DNA from: an uncultured Pelagibacteraceae bacterium
Lineage (GTDB): Bacteria > Pseudomonadota > Alphaproteobacteria > Pelagibacterales > Pelagibacteraceae
NCBI GenBank assembly: GCA_902570785.1
Contig: CACFZK010000001.1
Coordinates: forward strand, 62,001 to 126,000
Length of the DNA stretch: 64,000 nt
Reading direction: 5' to 3'
Shown here: positions 44,163 to 53,034 of the stretch, piece after piece
How the letters are laid out: each line of letters starts with the position of its first letter
How positions within the stretch are numbered: position 1 is the stretch's first letter
Notes under the pieces: generated by a model
Seen by the model: the letters and a program-made list of their open reading frames with translations, nothing else
The model's database searches: none
What the model was told of the DNA's origin: nothing
Program-made: the position numbers and the translations under genes

Positions 44163-45107
44163 ATGGCTATTATAAAAAAGTTTTCAGCTGTTAAAAAAGT
44201 CCAAGAACATCTCTTAGGAATCCAAAATCTTTCCATTAAAGAAGCTAATCTCATATTAGATGAAGCAAAAAATTTCATAAAATTAAATAGAAGTGCTTCT
44301 AAAAAAATGGATTTACTAAGAGGAAAAACACAAATAAATTTATTTTTTGAACCGTCAACTAGAACACAAAGTTCGTTTGAATTAGCTGGTAAAAGATTAG
44401 GCGCTGATGTGATGACTATGAATGTAGGAAATTCATCTTTAAAAAAGGGAGAAACTATATTGGATACCGCAATGACTCTAAACGCCATGCATCCAGACAT
44501 TATCGTGGTAAGACATCAGGAATCTGGTGCACCAAATCTATTATCTCAAAAAGTTAATTGTGCTGTAATAAACGCTGGCGATGGATTAAGAGAGCACCCA
44601 ACTCAAGCACTTTTGGATGCATTAACTATAAAAAATAGAAAAGGAAAAATTGAGGGACTTAAAATTGCAATCTGTGGCGATATACTTCATTCTAGAGTAG
44701 CAAGATCAAATATCTACTTATTAAACATGTTGGGCGCAGAAGTAAATGTTATAGCTCCAAAAACTTTAATACCTGAATCTATCTCTAAGCTTGGAGTAAA
44801 AAGTTTTACAAACATGAAAGAAGGTTTGAAATCTTGCGATATCGTAATGATGCTGCGATTGCAGAATGAGAGAATGAGTGGATCATTTTTACCATCTAAA
44901 AGAGAGTATTATGAATATTTTGGACTAACACCAGATAAACTAAAACTTGCAAAAAAAGATGCCTTAATAATGCATCCAGGACCAATGAATAGAGGTGTAG
45001 AAATAGACACAAAATTAGCTGATGATATTAATGTAAGTTTAGTAAAAGAACAGGTGGAATTAGGAGTTGCTGTAAGAATGGCATGCTTGAAACTATTTTG
45101 TAAATAA
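44163..45107 (+). CDS. pyrB: Aspartate carbamoyltransferase catalytic subunit
   Basis: Condenses carbamoyl phosphate with aspartate. Carbamoyl-phosphate loop [20 protein letters not shown], then [56 protein letters not shown] and the C-terminal [13 protein letters not shown]. Length 314. Its partner here is a dihydroorotase-like protein lacking the N-terminal metal ligands, resembling the PyrB-PyrC' pairing known from Pseudomonas. A regulatory pyrI is not present. Confidence 0.97.
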   Translation: MAIIKKFSAVKKVQEHLLGIQNLSIKEANLILDEAKNFIKLNRSASKKMDLLRGKTQINLFFEPSTRTQSSFELAGKRLGADVMTMNVGNSSLKKGETILDTAMTLNAMHPDIIVVRHQESGAPNLLSQKVNCAVINAGDGLREHPTQALLDALTIKNRKGKIEGLKIAICGDILHSRVARSNIYLLNMLGAEVNVIAPKTLIPESISKLGVKSFTNMKEGLKSCDIVMMLRLQNERMSGSFLPSKREYYEYFGLTPDKLKLAKKDALIMHPGPMNRGVEIDTKLADDINVSLVKEQVELGVAVRMACLKLFCK

Positions 45108-45109
45108 TA

Positions 45110-46396
45110 ATGAAAGAAAAATATTTTATAAATGCAAGAATAATTGATCCCTCTCAAAATATAGATGAGATTGGCGGATTAGTTGTTGGATCAGATGGTA
45201 AAATTAAATCAGTAGGTAAAAATGTTAAAAAAGATAATATTTCTTCAAAAGCTGATAAAATTGATTTGAAAGGAAAAGTTTTGATACCTGGAATTGTAGA
45301 TATGAAAGTTTTTATTGGCGAACCTGGTTATGAATATAAAGAAAATTTTAGAAGTTTAAGTAGTGCTGCTTTATCAGGTGGTGTGACCTCTGTAGTATCA
45401 ATGCCAAATACAAGTCCAGTAATAGACAATGTCTCTATGGTTGATTTTATTCTAAGAAGAGGTAGGGATAAAGCTGGTATTAATATTTATCCATCAGCAA
45501 CACTTACAAGAAATATGGATGGAAAATTAATGACAGAATTTGGTTTGTTGTCAAAAAAAGGAATAGTTGGATTTACAGATGCAACTAAGACTATTCAAAA
45601 TCCTGAAATAATGTCTAGAATAATGAACTATGCTTCAGATCTTGATGTTTTAATAATGCAGCACCCTGAAGATCAAGAACTCTCAAAGGGTAGATGTATT
45701 AGTGAAGGCGAGGTTTCTACAAGACTGGGCTTGCAGGGAATACATCATATTGCAGAAAAAATTATTATAGAAAGAGATTTGTCTCTTTTGGAAGAGTATC
45801 CTTGCAGATATCATATATCTCAGTTGTCATCTGCAAAATCAGTTGAGGTTATAAAAAAATATAAAAAAAATGGTCTTAAGTTTACTGCTGGAGTTTCAAT
45901 AAATAATCTCTCTTTAAATGAAAATGATATTGGGGATTTTAAAACTTTTTTAAAAATTTCCCCTCCTTTAAGGAAAGAAAATGACAGAAAAGCATTAATT
46001 CAAGGTGTTAAGGATGGCGTGATAGATGTAATAGTCTCTGATCATAAGCCTGAGGACGAGGAGAGTAAAAGGCTTCCATTTGCACAAGCTGCTGAAGGAT
46101 CTATTGGGATTGAAACCCTTTTGTCTCTAGCTCTTGAACTATATCATAATGGATCTCTACCTTTAAAAAAGATAATAGAAACTATTACTTGTAACCCAGC
46201 AAAAATATTAAAAATCGATAAAGGGACACTAAAAAAAGGTTCTGATGCTGATTTATGTATTTTTGATCTTGATCTACCATGGAAAGTGGAAGTTTCAAAA
46301 TTAAAATCAAAATCTAAAAATGCTGCTATAGAAAATAGAAAACTTCAAGGAAAAGTTTTAATGACCTACCTTAAGGGAGAAAGTGTTTTTAATTAA
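45110..46396 (+). CDS. pyrC: Dihydroorotase-like protein (PyrC' type, HxH metal motif missing)
   Basis: Amidohydrolase-fold protein of 428 residues, two bases after pyrB. The canonical DxHxHxREPG motif reads DMKVFIGEPG (residues 64-73): both histidines are replaced (K66, F68) and Arg by G70. Later positions keep some ligands: MQHPED, YHISQLSSAKS and VIVSDHKPED. A Pseudomonas paralogue with similar losses is catalytically inactive and serves as a structural partner of PyrB. This protein may be the same, with a true dihydroorotase elsewhere, or may work with altered metal binding. The name follows gene order rather than demonstrated activity. Confidence 0.85.
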   Translation: MKEKYFINARIIDPSQNIDEIGGLVVGSDGKIKSVGKNVKKDNISSKADKIDLKGKVLIPGIVDMKVFIGEPGYEYKENFRSLSSAALSGGVTSVVSMPNTSPVIDNVSMVDFILRRGRDKAGINIYPSATLTRNMDGKLMTEFGLLSKKGIVGFTDATKTIQNPEIMSRIMNYASDLDVLIMQHPEDQELSKGRCISEGEVSTRLGLQGIHHIAEKIIIERDLSLLEEYPCRYHISQLSSAKSVEVIKKYKKNGLKFTAGVSINNLSLNENDIGDFKTFLKISPPLRKENDRKALIQGVKDGVIDVIVSDHKPEDEESKRLPFAQAAEGSIGIETLLSLALELYHNGSLPLKKIIETITCNPAKILKIDKGTLKKGSDADLCIFDLDLPWKVEVSKLKSKSKNAAIENRKLQGKVLMTYLKGESVFN

Positions 46397-46398
46397 TT

Positions 46399-46980
46399 GT
46401 GTCTACTGAAGTTTTAATTGTATTCATATCGTCTTACATACTAGGTTCAATTCCCTATGGACTAATTTTAACTCAAATTTTCATAAAGAAAGATATAAGA
46501 AAAATTGGATCAAAAAATATAGGGGCTACAAATGTTTTGAGGACGGGTAATAAATCTATTGCTATCTTAACTTTATTACTAGATATTTTAAAAGGTAGTG
46601 CAGCAGTGTTAATTACTAAGGTTTATTTTCCAAATTTAATTTTTTTGTCAGGTCTTGCAGCATTTCTTGGACATATATTTCCAGTTTGGTTAAAATTCAA
46701 TGGAGGCAAAGGTGTTGCAACCTATCTTGGTATACTGCTTATTTTGTCACTTAAGCTTGGATTGGTTTTTTGTTTGTCTTGGATACTTATAGCATTCATA
46801 ACTAAATATTCCTCTTTATCGTCTATCATTTCGTCATTAATTATATTTGTAATTTCATTTTTGGAGATTAATTTTGAACTAAATTCATATTTGTTTATTA
46901 CCTTTGTCATTATTTTATACACCCATAGACAGAATATAATTAGATTAAAAAATAAAGTCGAAGACAAAATTAAACTTTAA
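46399..46980 (+). CDS. plsY: Acyl-phosphate:glycerol-3-phosphate acyltransferase PlsY
   Basis: Membrane acyltransferase making lysophosphatidate from acyl phosphate. 193 residues with about five helices and the three signature loops: SYILGSIPYGLI, GSKNIGATNVLRTG and GHIFPVWLKFNGGKGVATYLG (last loop quoted at its core FNGGKGVATYLG). GTG start at 46399 follows the pyrC stop by two bases. dprA usually follows in alphaproteobacteria; here topA does. Confidence 0.95.
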   Translation: MSTEVLIVFISSYILGSIPYGLILTQIFIKKDIRKIGSKNIGATNVLRTGNKSIAILTLLLDILKGSAAVLITKVYFPNLIFLSGLAAFLGHIFPVWLKFNGGKGVATYLGILLILSLKLGLVFCLSWILIAFITKYSSLSSIISSLIIFVISFLEINFELNSYLFITFVIILYTHRQNIIRLKNKVEDKIKL

Positions 46981-47044
46981 AATCAACACTTATTATACTT
47001 TAGTTTGACAAAAGACTTTATTTTTGACACTAAGATTAATTATA

Positions 47045-49606
47045 ATGAATCTTGTCATAGTAGAAAGTCCTGCAAAAGCTAAAACCATAAATAAATATTT
47101 GGGTAAAGATTATAAAGTTTTGGCAAGCTATGGTCATGTCAGAGATCTTCCTTCTAAAAATGGTTCTGTTGATCCTGAAAATAATTTTAAAATGGAGTGG
47201 GAACTTGATACATTCTCAAAAAAATATGTAAAAGAAATCACTGATGCAGCAGCTGAGTCTGAAAAAATAATATTGGCAACTGACCCTGATAGAGAGGGAG
47301 AGGCTATTGCCTGGCATGTTCGTGAAATACTCGAAAGTAAAAAACTTTTGAAAGGTAAAAAAGTTGAACGAGTTGTTTTTAATGAAATTACAAAAAAAGC
47401 AGTTACAAATGGAATTAATAATCCACGGGAAATAGAGTCTCTGTTAGTTGATGCTTATATGGCTAGAAGAGCATTAGATTATCTTGTTGGTTTTAATATA
47501 TCGCCAATTTTATGGACAAAACTTCCAGGATCGAAATCTGCAGGGCGAGTACAATCAGTTGCTCTTAGATTGATAACTGAAAGGGAGCATGAAATTGAAC
47601 TTTTTAAACCAGAGGAGTTTTGGACTATTGCTAGTAACTTTCAGTATGATGACAAACTTATTCAATCCAAGCTGTTTGTATTTAACGAAAAAAAAATAGA
47701 AAAATTCTCTTTTAAGAAAAAAACAGACTCAGAAAAAGCTTTAAATGCAATAAAAGATCAATCATATAAAATAACTGATGTTTCCTCTAAAGTTTTTCGA
47801 AGAAATCCACTTGCACCGTTTACAACATCAACACTACAACAAACGGCATCTGGTAAATATGGTTTTGGAGCTTCTAGAACTATGCAAATTGCACAAAGAC
47901 TTTATCAAGGGATAGATTTAGAGGGAGATACTATTGGTTTAATCACTTATATGAGAACAGATGGAACTAATATTTCAAAAGAGGCCATAACTGATTTTAG
48001 AAATTTTATAAATAAAGAGCATGGCAAAGAATATATTCCAGAGGTTCCGAATAATTACTCAGGAAAAAAAGCAAAGAATGCTCAGGAAGCACATGAAGCG
48101 ATAAGACCGACGGATGTTAATAGAAAACCTTCTGATTTGAAAAAATATTTAAGCACAGATCAATCTAAACTTTATGAGTTAATCTGGAATAGAGCAGTAT
48201 CTTCTCAAATGAATCCAGCAGAATTTGATAGAAAAAGTATTACTATTGAGTCAGAAGATAAAAAAATTCATTTTAAAGCAAACGGTTCAACGATAAAATT
48301 TGAAGGATATTTAAAAGTATACAAATTTGAGGAAAAAGACGAAGATCTTAAAAATATTTTACCTGAAGTAAAAGTTGGTGATAAGGTCTCAATAAAAGAA
48401 TTAATAGATGATCAACATTTTACTGATCCTCCACCAAGATATTCTGAAGCAAGTTTAGTTAAAAAAATGGAAGAATTAGGAATTGGACGTCCTTCAACAT
48501 ATGCAAGCATAATATCAGTTTTATCAACAAGAAATTATGTTGAATTGTTAAATAAGAGATTTCACCCAACCGACCGAGGTAAATTATTATCTGCATTTCT
48601 CGAAAAATTATTTAGTAAATATGTGGATTATAATTTTACTGCAGATTTAGAAAATCAACTAGATGAAATTACTAGTGGCAAAATTGATTGGGTCAAAGTT
48701 TTAGGTGATTTTTGGAAAGATTTTTACTCAAACGTCGGGCAAGTTAAAGAAAAAAGGACCAGGGAAGTTCTAGATTTGCTGAATGAAAGTTTAGGTGACC
48801 TAGTTTTTGAAAGAGATGATAATGATACTATTGATAGGAAGTGCAAGCTTTGTAGTACTGGCGAACTTAGCCTTAAAAATAGTTTTAGAGGTGGAGCATT
48901 TATAGGTTGTTCTAATTATCCAGAATGTAAGTTTACAAGGCCATTATCTAAATCAAAAGCATCGCAACAAATCCATTTGGCAGAACCAAAATTAATTGGG
49001 AAAAATGATTTGGGAAAAGATATTTTTCTTAAAAATGGAAGATTTGGACCTTATTTACAATTTGAGATTGAGCCTACTGAGTTAATTAAAAATAAAACAA
49101 AAAAATCTAAAAAGAAAAAAGAAAACGAAAACTTAAAGAATGTTTCAATACCAAAGGGTTTACCAATTGAAAATGTAGATTTAGAAAAAGCCAAGTATTT
49201 ATGTTCTTTACCAAAAATAATTGGTAAGCATCCTGAGTTGAATGACGATATAACTGTTAATGTTGGAAGGTTTGGTCCTTATTTAAAATGTTCAAATAAA
49301 TCTGCAAGAATTGAAAACGTTGACGAATTATTTTCAATTGGTTTGAATAGGGCAATAACTTTAATTTCTGAGGCCAAACCAGGAAGAATGTCATCCTCGG
49401 AAATAAAAAATCTTGGTGATCATCCTGAAGATAAAAAACCTGTAAGAATAATGAAGGGTCAATACGGTCCATATATAAAGTACAAGTCTTTAAACGCTAC
49501 AATTCCTGAAGACAAAGACCCAACTGAACTTAGTATGGAAGAAGCTTTAATATTAATTGAAAAGAGAAAAGAATACGATAAGAATAAAAAAAAGAAAAAA
49601 AAATGA
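47045..49606 (+). CDS. topA: DNA topoisomerase I
   Basis: Type IA enzyme relaxing negative supercoils. The start at 47045 (MNLVIVESPAKAKTI) is the family's beginning; the frame extends seven codons to a TTG at 47024, which is rejected. Toprim domain with ATDPDREGEAIAWHV, active-site Tyr in GLITYMRTDGT, EAHEAIRPTDV, and GIGRPSTYASI. The C-terminus has one zinc finger (CKLC...GCSNYPEC) and three G-(R/Q)-(F/Y)-GPY repeats. About 853 residues. Ends with an ATGA overlap into the RidA-like gene. Confidence 0.97.
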   Translation: MNLVIVESPAKAKTINKYLGKDYKVLASYGHVRDLPSKNGSVDPENNFKMEWELDTFSKKYVKEITDAAAESEKIILATDPDREGEAIAWHVREILESKKLLKGKKVERVVFNEITKKAVTNGINNPREIESLLVDAYMARRALDYLVGFNISPILWTKLPGSKSAGRVQSVALRLITEREHEIELFKPEEFWTIASNFQYDDKLIQSKLFVFNEKKIEKFSFKKKTDSEKALNAIKDQSYKITDVSSKVFRRNPLAPFTTSTLQQTASGKYGFGASRTMQIAQRLYQGIDLEGDTIGLITYMRTDGTNISKEAITDFRNFINKEHGKEYIPEVPNNYSGKKAKNAQEAHEAIRPTDVNRKPSDLKKYLSTDQSKLYELIWNRAVSSQMNPAEFDRKSITIESEDKKIHFKANGSTIKFEGYLKVYKFEEKDEDLKNILPEVKVGDKVSIKELIDDQHFTDPPPRYSEASLVKKMEELGIGRPSTYASIISVLSTRNYVELLNKRFHPTDRGKLLSAFLEKLFSKYVDYNFTADLENQLDEITSGKIDWVKVLGDFWKDFYSNVGQVKEKRTREVLDLLNESLGDLVFERDDNDTIDRKCKLCSTGELSLKNSFRGGAFIGCSNYPECKFTRPLSKSKASQQIHLAEPKLIGKNDLGKDIFLKNGRFGPYLQFEIEPTELIKNKTKKSKKKKENENLKNVSIPKGLPIENVDLEKAKYLCSLPKIIGKHPELNDDITVNVGRFGPYLKCSNKSARIENVDELFSIGLNRAITLISEAKPGRMSSSEIKNLGDHPEDKKPVRIMKGQYGPYIKYKSLNATIPEDKDPTELSMEEALILIEKRKEYDKNKKKKKK

Positions 49607-50058
49607 GCGCTGAAAAGAATCTATCTAAACTTAATATTAATTTACCAAAAGCTCCAGATCCTGTTGGTTCTTATGTAGCTTCAAAAATTGTTGGAAACTT
49701 AATTTATATATCAGGTCAGGTGTCCTTCAATTCAAAAGGTGAGTTAACTAAAGGAAAAATTGGAAAAGAACTTAGTTTAGAACAGGGTCAAGATGCAGCA
49801 AAACTATGTGCATTAAATATTTTAGCGCAACTAAAAAAAAAGTGTGGTAATTTAGATAAAGTCAAAGGTTGTATTAAACTTACTGGATACGTAAATTCTA
49901 CAGATTCTTTTATAGACCAACCAAAAGTTTTAAATGGTGCATCAGATTTAATTTCAGAAATATTTGGGGATGGTGGTAAACATACGAGAGCTGCTATTAG
50001 TGTAAGTTCTTTGCCTTTAGGTGCTGCAGTTGAAGTTGATGGTATATTTGAATTATAA
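49603..50058 (+). CDS. RidA/YjgF-family protein
   Basis: A 151-residue trimeric-fold RidA-superfamily member of the longer (about 150 residue) subgroup. Motifs: YISGQVSFNSKGEL, CALNILAQLKKKCGNLDKV, KLTGYVNSTDSF, and KHTRAAISVSSLPLGAAVEVDG with the conserved Arg that, in RidA, binds 2-aminoacrylate. True RidA ends R...PxxxLVEI; this subgroup is less well characterised, so deaminase activity is uncertain. It is coupled to topA and overlaps the convergent ugd by six bases. Confidence 0.9.
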   Translation: MSAEKNLSKLNINLPKAPDPVGSYVASKIVGNLIYISGQVSFNSKGELTKGKIGKELSLEQGQDAAKLCALNILAQLKKKCGNLDKVKGCIKLTGYVNSTDSFIDQPKVLNGASDLISEIFGDGGKHTRAAISVSSLPLGAAVEVDGIFEL

Positions 50059-51360
50059 TTTTGGTCTTCCAACAGAATAATATTTGATATTCCTTTTTTT
50101 CAATTCAATAGGATTATATAAATTTCTCATATCGTAAATTTTAAAATTACTTTTTTTGACAATTTTTTTAAAATCAATGGATTTAAATTCGTCCCACTCA
50201 GTGTTTATTATAATTAAATCTGCTCCTAGACAAGCCTTATTTATTGAGCTAGCAAAATTTAGATTTTTCTTTTTACCAAATTCATTTTTTGGACCGGATG
50301 GATCATGGTAACTTATTTTTGCACCTTTCTTTAGTAAATAAGGTATTAAAACGAGGCTTGACGACTCCCTCATATCATCGGTGTTTGCTTTAAAAGTTAC
50401 TCCTAAAACAGCAATTTTTTTATTTTTAATTTTATTATTCATAATTTTTAATACTCTTTTTGTTAATAAAATCTTTCTATTTTGATTTGATTTTATTACA
50501 GATTTCACAATTGAAAGATTGGACTTAAATTTATCAGCAATTGAAACTAAGCCCTTCGTATCCTTTGGAAAACAAGAGCCACCATAAGCTGGACCTGCTC
50601 TCAAAAATCTGCTTCCAATTCTTGCATCTGATCCCATTCCAACTGAAATATCTTCAATATTTATACCCGCTGTTTCACATAAATTTGCAATTTCATTTAT
50701 AAATGTAATCTTAGTTGCTAAAAAAGCATTTGAAGCATATTTGATTAATTCTGCTCCTTTTCTTGATGTGCAAAAAAACTTTGCTCCTTTTTTAATAAGA
50801 GGTTCATATAAAAGTTCCATTTTTTTAAAGATTTTTTTATTGTTTGACCCAATAACAATTCTATCAGGATATTTAAAGTCTCTAATAGCTTCACCTTCCC
50901 TTAAAAATTCAGGATTAGATACAACATCAAATAAAGACTTCTTTACCTTTCGACTTATTATTTTTTCTATCTGATCACCAGTTGTAACTGGTACGGTTGA
51001 TTTAGTAATAATAACTTTGTAACTTTTTATGTATTTTGATATTGATTTTGCGACATTAAATACTTGTGAAAGATCGACTAAATTTGATCCTTTTTTTGTT
51101 GGCGTACCAACGCAAATAAAAATTAATTGAGAGTCTTTAACTGCTTTTTCTAGATCACTTGTGAAGTCCAATCTTTTTGCTTTAAAATTATTTCTTATTA
51201 AATCATCCAATCCGGGCTCATAAATTGGTGAAATAGCATTTTTTAATTTGTTTATTTTGCTTTGGTCTTTATCTACACAGTAAACTTTGTTTCCAAGATC
51301 AGCGAAACAAGTTCCACTAACCAAGCCAACATAACCAGTTCCTATCATGCACATTTTCAT
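50053..51360 (-). CDS. ugd: UDP-glucose 6-dehydrogenase
   Basis: Oxidises UDP-glucose to UDP-glucuronate for surface polysaccharide. Rossmann start MIGTGYVGLVSGTCFADLG, then CVGTPTKKGSNLVDL, TKSTVPVTTG, SNPEFLREGEAI, the UDP-binding core with KYASNAFLATKITFINEI, active-site Cys in AYGGSCFPKDTKGL, and the C-terminal VLGVTFKANTDDMRES. Length 435. The preceding gene galU would provide its substrate UDP-glucose but carries a frameshift. Confidence 0.96.
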   Translation of the reverse strand: MKMCMIGTGYVGLVSGTCFADLGNKVYCVDKDQSKINKLKNAISPIYEPGLDDLIRNNFKAKRLDFTSDLEKAVKDSQLIFICVGTPTKKGSNLVDLSQVFNVAKSISKYIKSYKVIITKSTVPVTTGDQIEKIISRKVKKSLFDVVSNPEFLREGEAIRDFKYPDRIVIGSNNKKIFKKMELLYEPLIKKGAKFFCTSRKGAELIKYASNAFLATKITFINEIANLCETAGINIEDISVGMGSDARIGSRFLRAGPAYGGSCFPKDTKGLVSIADKFKSNLSIVKSVIKSNQNRKILLTKRVLKIMNNKIKNKKIAVLGVTFKANTDDMRESSSLVLIPYLLKKGAKISYHDPSGPKNEFGKKKNLNFASSINKACLGADLIIINTEWDEFKSIDFKKIVKKSNFKIYDMRNLYNPIELKKRNIKYYSVGRPKL

Positions 51361-51369
51361 ATTAAATTT

Positions 51370-52189
51370 TTATAGATATTTTGAAATTGTAAGTCCTGAT
51401 TTAATAAATCCATCCAAAGTCCCACAATCTATATATTTTCCTTTAAATATATTTCCATAAAACTTTTCATCTTTTTTTACAAGAGTCTTAATCGCGTCTG
51501 TAATATGGATCTCTCCACCTTTGCCTCTGCCCTGCATTTTTAAAACAGAAAGTATTTTTCTAGGAAGAATATATCTTCCAATTATGGCATAATTAGATGG
51601 GGCTTCACTTAATTTAGGCTTTTCAATAACCTCGTTTATTAAAAAAGAATTTTTTGTTTTGTTTTTAAATCCAAGAATACCCCATCTTGAAACTGTCCTT
51701 CTTTCTACCTTTCTAGTAGCTATAACAGAACCTTTAGTTTTTCTGTGCAAAGAAATCATCTCTTTAGAGCAATTTTTTTTAACAATTAAATCGTCTGCTA
51801 AAAGCATTAAGAAATGAGTCCCTTTTAAATATTTTTTACATTGTAAAACTGCATGACCTGTTCCCTCAGGCTTATTTTGATATACAAATTTTATCATTTT
51901 TTGAAGCTTTTTTAATCTTTTAAAAACATTTTTTAAACGCTTATCATTTTTTTTCTTTTTTAATATTTTTTTATAAAAATTATCATTAAAGAAATATTTT
52001 TTGATGCTTGGTCTATTTTTTTGGTACTACGAAAATAAATTGTTTTATACCTGCCTCTATACATTCTTCCATGATATATTCTAAGTTTGGTTTGCCATTA
52101 ATTGGTAGCAATTCTTTTGGAATTACGCTTGACAGTGGCAGTAATCTTGTACCTAATCCTGCTAAGGGAATGATTGCTTGTGTAACCAT
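51370..52189 (-). pseudogene. galU: UTP-glucose-1-phosphate uridylyltransferase with a one-base frameshift
   Basis: Reads as GalU in two frames. The N-terminal part starts with ATG at 52189 and has 58 residues (LAGLGTRLLPLS, PKELLPINGKP, ending FVVPKK) and hits TAG at 52013-52015. Directly after a run of seven T on the plus strand (52016-52022; A on the mRNA) similarity continues in another frame (RPSIKKYFF...). It runs to 51370 with EGTGHAVLQCKK, LMLLADDLI, EKPKLSEAPSNYAIIGRYIL and KYIDCGTLDGF. One extra A in the homopolymer restores about 273 continuous residues. Possibilities are a sequencing or assembly error, a recent inactivation, or slippage on poly-A. The downstream part alone (51370-51897) lacks the nucleotide-binding loop. 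Confidence 0.88.
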
Positions 52190-52224
52190 AAAAACCTTTT
52201 ACAAGTTAAACGAATATTTTACAA

Positions 52225-53034
52225 ATGAAATTATTTACAAATAAAAAAAAATTGCGAGAAGAAATAGGAAAAATCAACAATATCAATTTTGTTCCTACAA
52301 TGGGTTTTTTGCATAAAGGTCATGAGAGTATAATAAAAAAATCTGTTAAAGGGTCGGGAAAAACCCTAGTAAGTATTTTTGTAAATCCAAAACAATTTAA
52401 TAGTAGAAAAGATTTAAAGAGTTACCCCAGAAATACAAAAAATGACATTAAAATATTAAAAAAACTTAAAATAGATTATTTATATAAACCGTCTTATGCT
52501 GACATATATAAATTCAAAACAAAAAATAAAATATATTTAGACAAGTTTGCAAAAGAGCTATGCGGTCAATTTAGAAAGGGTCATTTTAAAGGTGTAATTG
52601 ACGTCGTTAACAGACTCTTAGAGATAACAAATCCTAAAAGGATTTTGCTTGGTAATAAAGATTTTCAGCAACTCTATTTAATTAAAAAACATATAATGAA
52701 AAATAAAATTAAAACCCGAGTTTCTCCATGCAAAACTATTAGAGATAAATATTTTATAGCATATTCCTCAAGATTAAAGAAGTTAAACCATAATGAAAAG
52801 AACAAACTTATTAAGATTATAAAAGTTTTAAAAAAATATAAGAAGGATTTAATTTTAAAAAAACAAATACATAATTTTTCTAAAATTAAAAAAAAAATTA
52901 TTTCTATTGGTGCAAAAAATGTTGATTACATAAAACTTATCGATTTAAAAACCTTAAAGAAACCAAAAAAAAATAAATTTAATTTATTTTATGCATTTTA
53001 TATTGGAAATGTAAGATTAATTGATAATTTTTAA
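52225..53034 (+). CDS. panC: Pantothenate synthetase
   Basis: Ligates pantoate and beta-alanine with ATP. HIGH-like motif in FVPTMGFLHKGHESI, then VSIFVNPKQFNSRKDL, LCGQFRKGHFKGVIDVVNRL, and LGNKDFQQLYLIK (usually GEKDFQQ). The C-terminal AYSSRLKKL replaces the common SSRN motif with SSRL. Length 269 is slightly short. Lysine-rich even for this genome. Divergent from galU with only 35 bases between; its stop TAA and the mgtE stop share a TTAA. Confidence 0.92.
   Translation: MKLFTNKKKLREEIGKINNINFVPTMGFLHKGHESIIKKSVKGSGKTLVSIFVNPKQFNSRKDLKSYPRNTKNDIKILKKLKIDYLYKPSYADIYKFKTKNKIYLDKFAKELCGQFRKGHFKGVIDVVNRLLEITNPKRILLGNKDFQQLYLIKKHIMKNKIKTRVSPCKTIRDKYFIAYSSRLKKLNHNEKNKLIKIIKVLKKYKKDLILKKQIHNFSKIKKKIISIGAKNVDYIKLIDLKTLKKPKKNKFNLFYAFYIGNVRLIDNF

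Noticed and set aside
47005-47046. Two TTGACA hexamers (47005-47010 and 47024-47029) and a TATAAT (47041-47046) before topA
   Set aside because: Distances are 30 and 11 bases instead of about 17, and the TATAAT overlaps the topA start codon, so they do not form a promoter together.
51370-51897. Treating the 175-codon downstream galU part as an independent gene
   Set aside because: It lacks the nucleotide-binding N-terminus, which is present just upstream in another frame; the unit is one frameshifted galU.
52008-52244. Plus-strand 78-codon open frame over the galU 5' end
   Set aside because: No recognisable similarity; it is antisense to the GalU N-terminus, which reads clearly on the minus strand.
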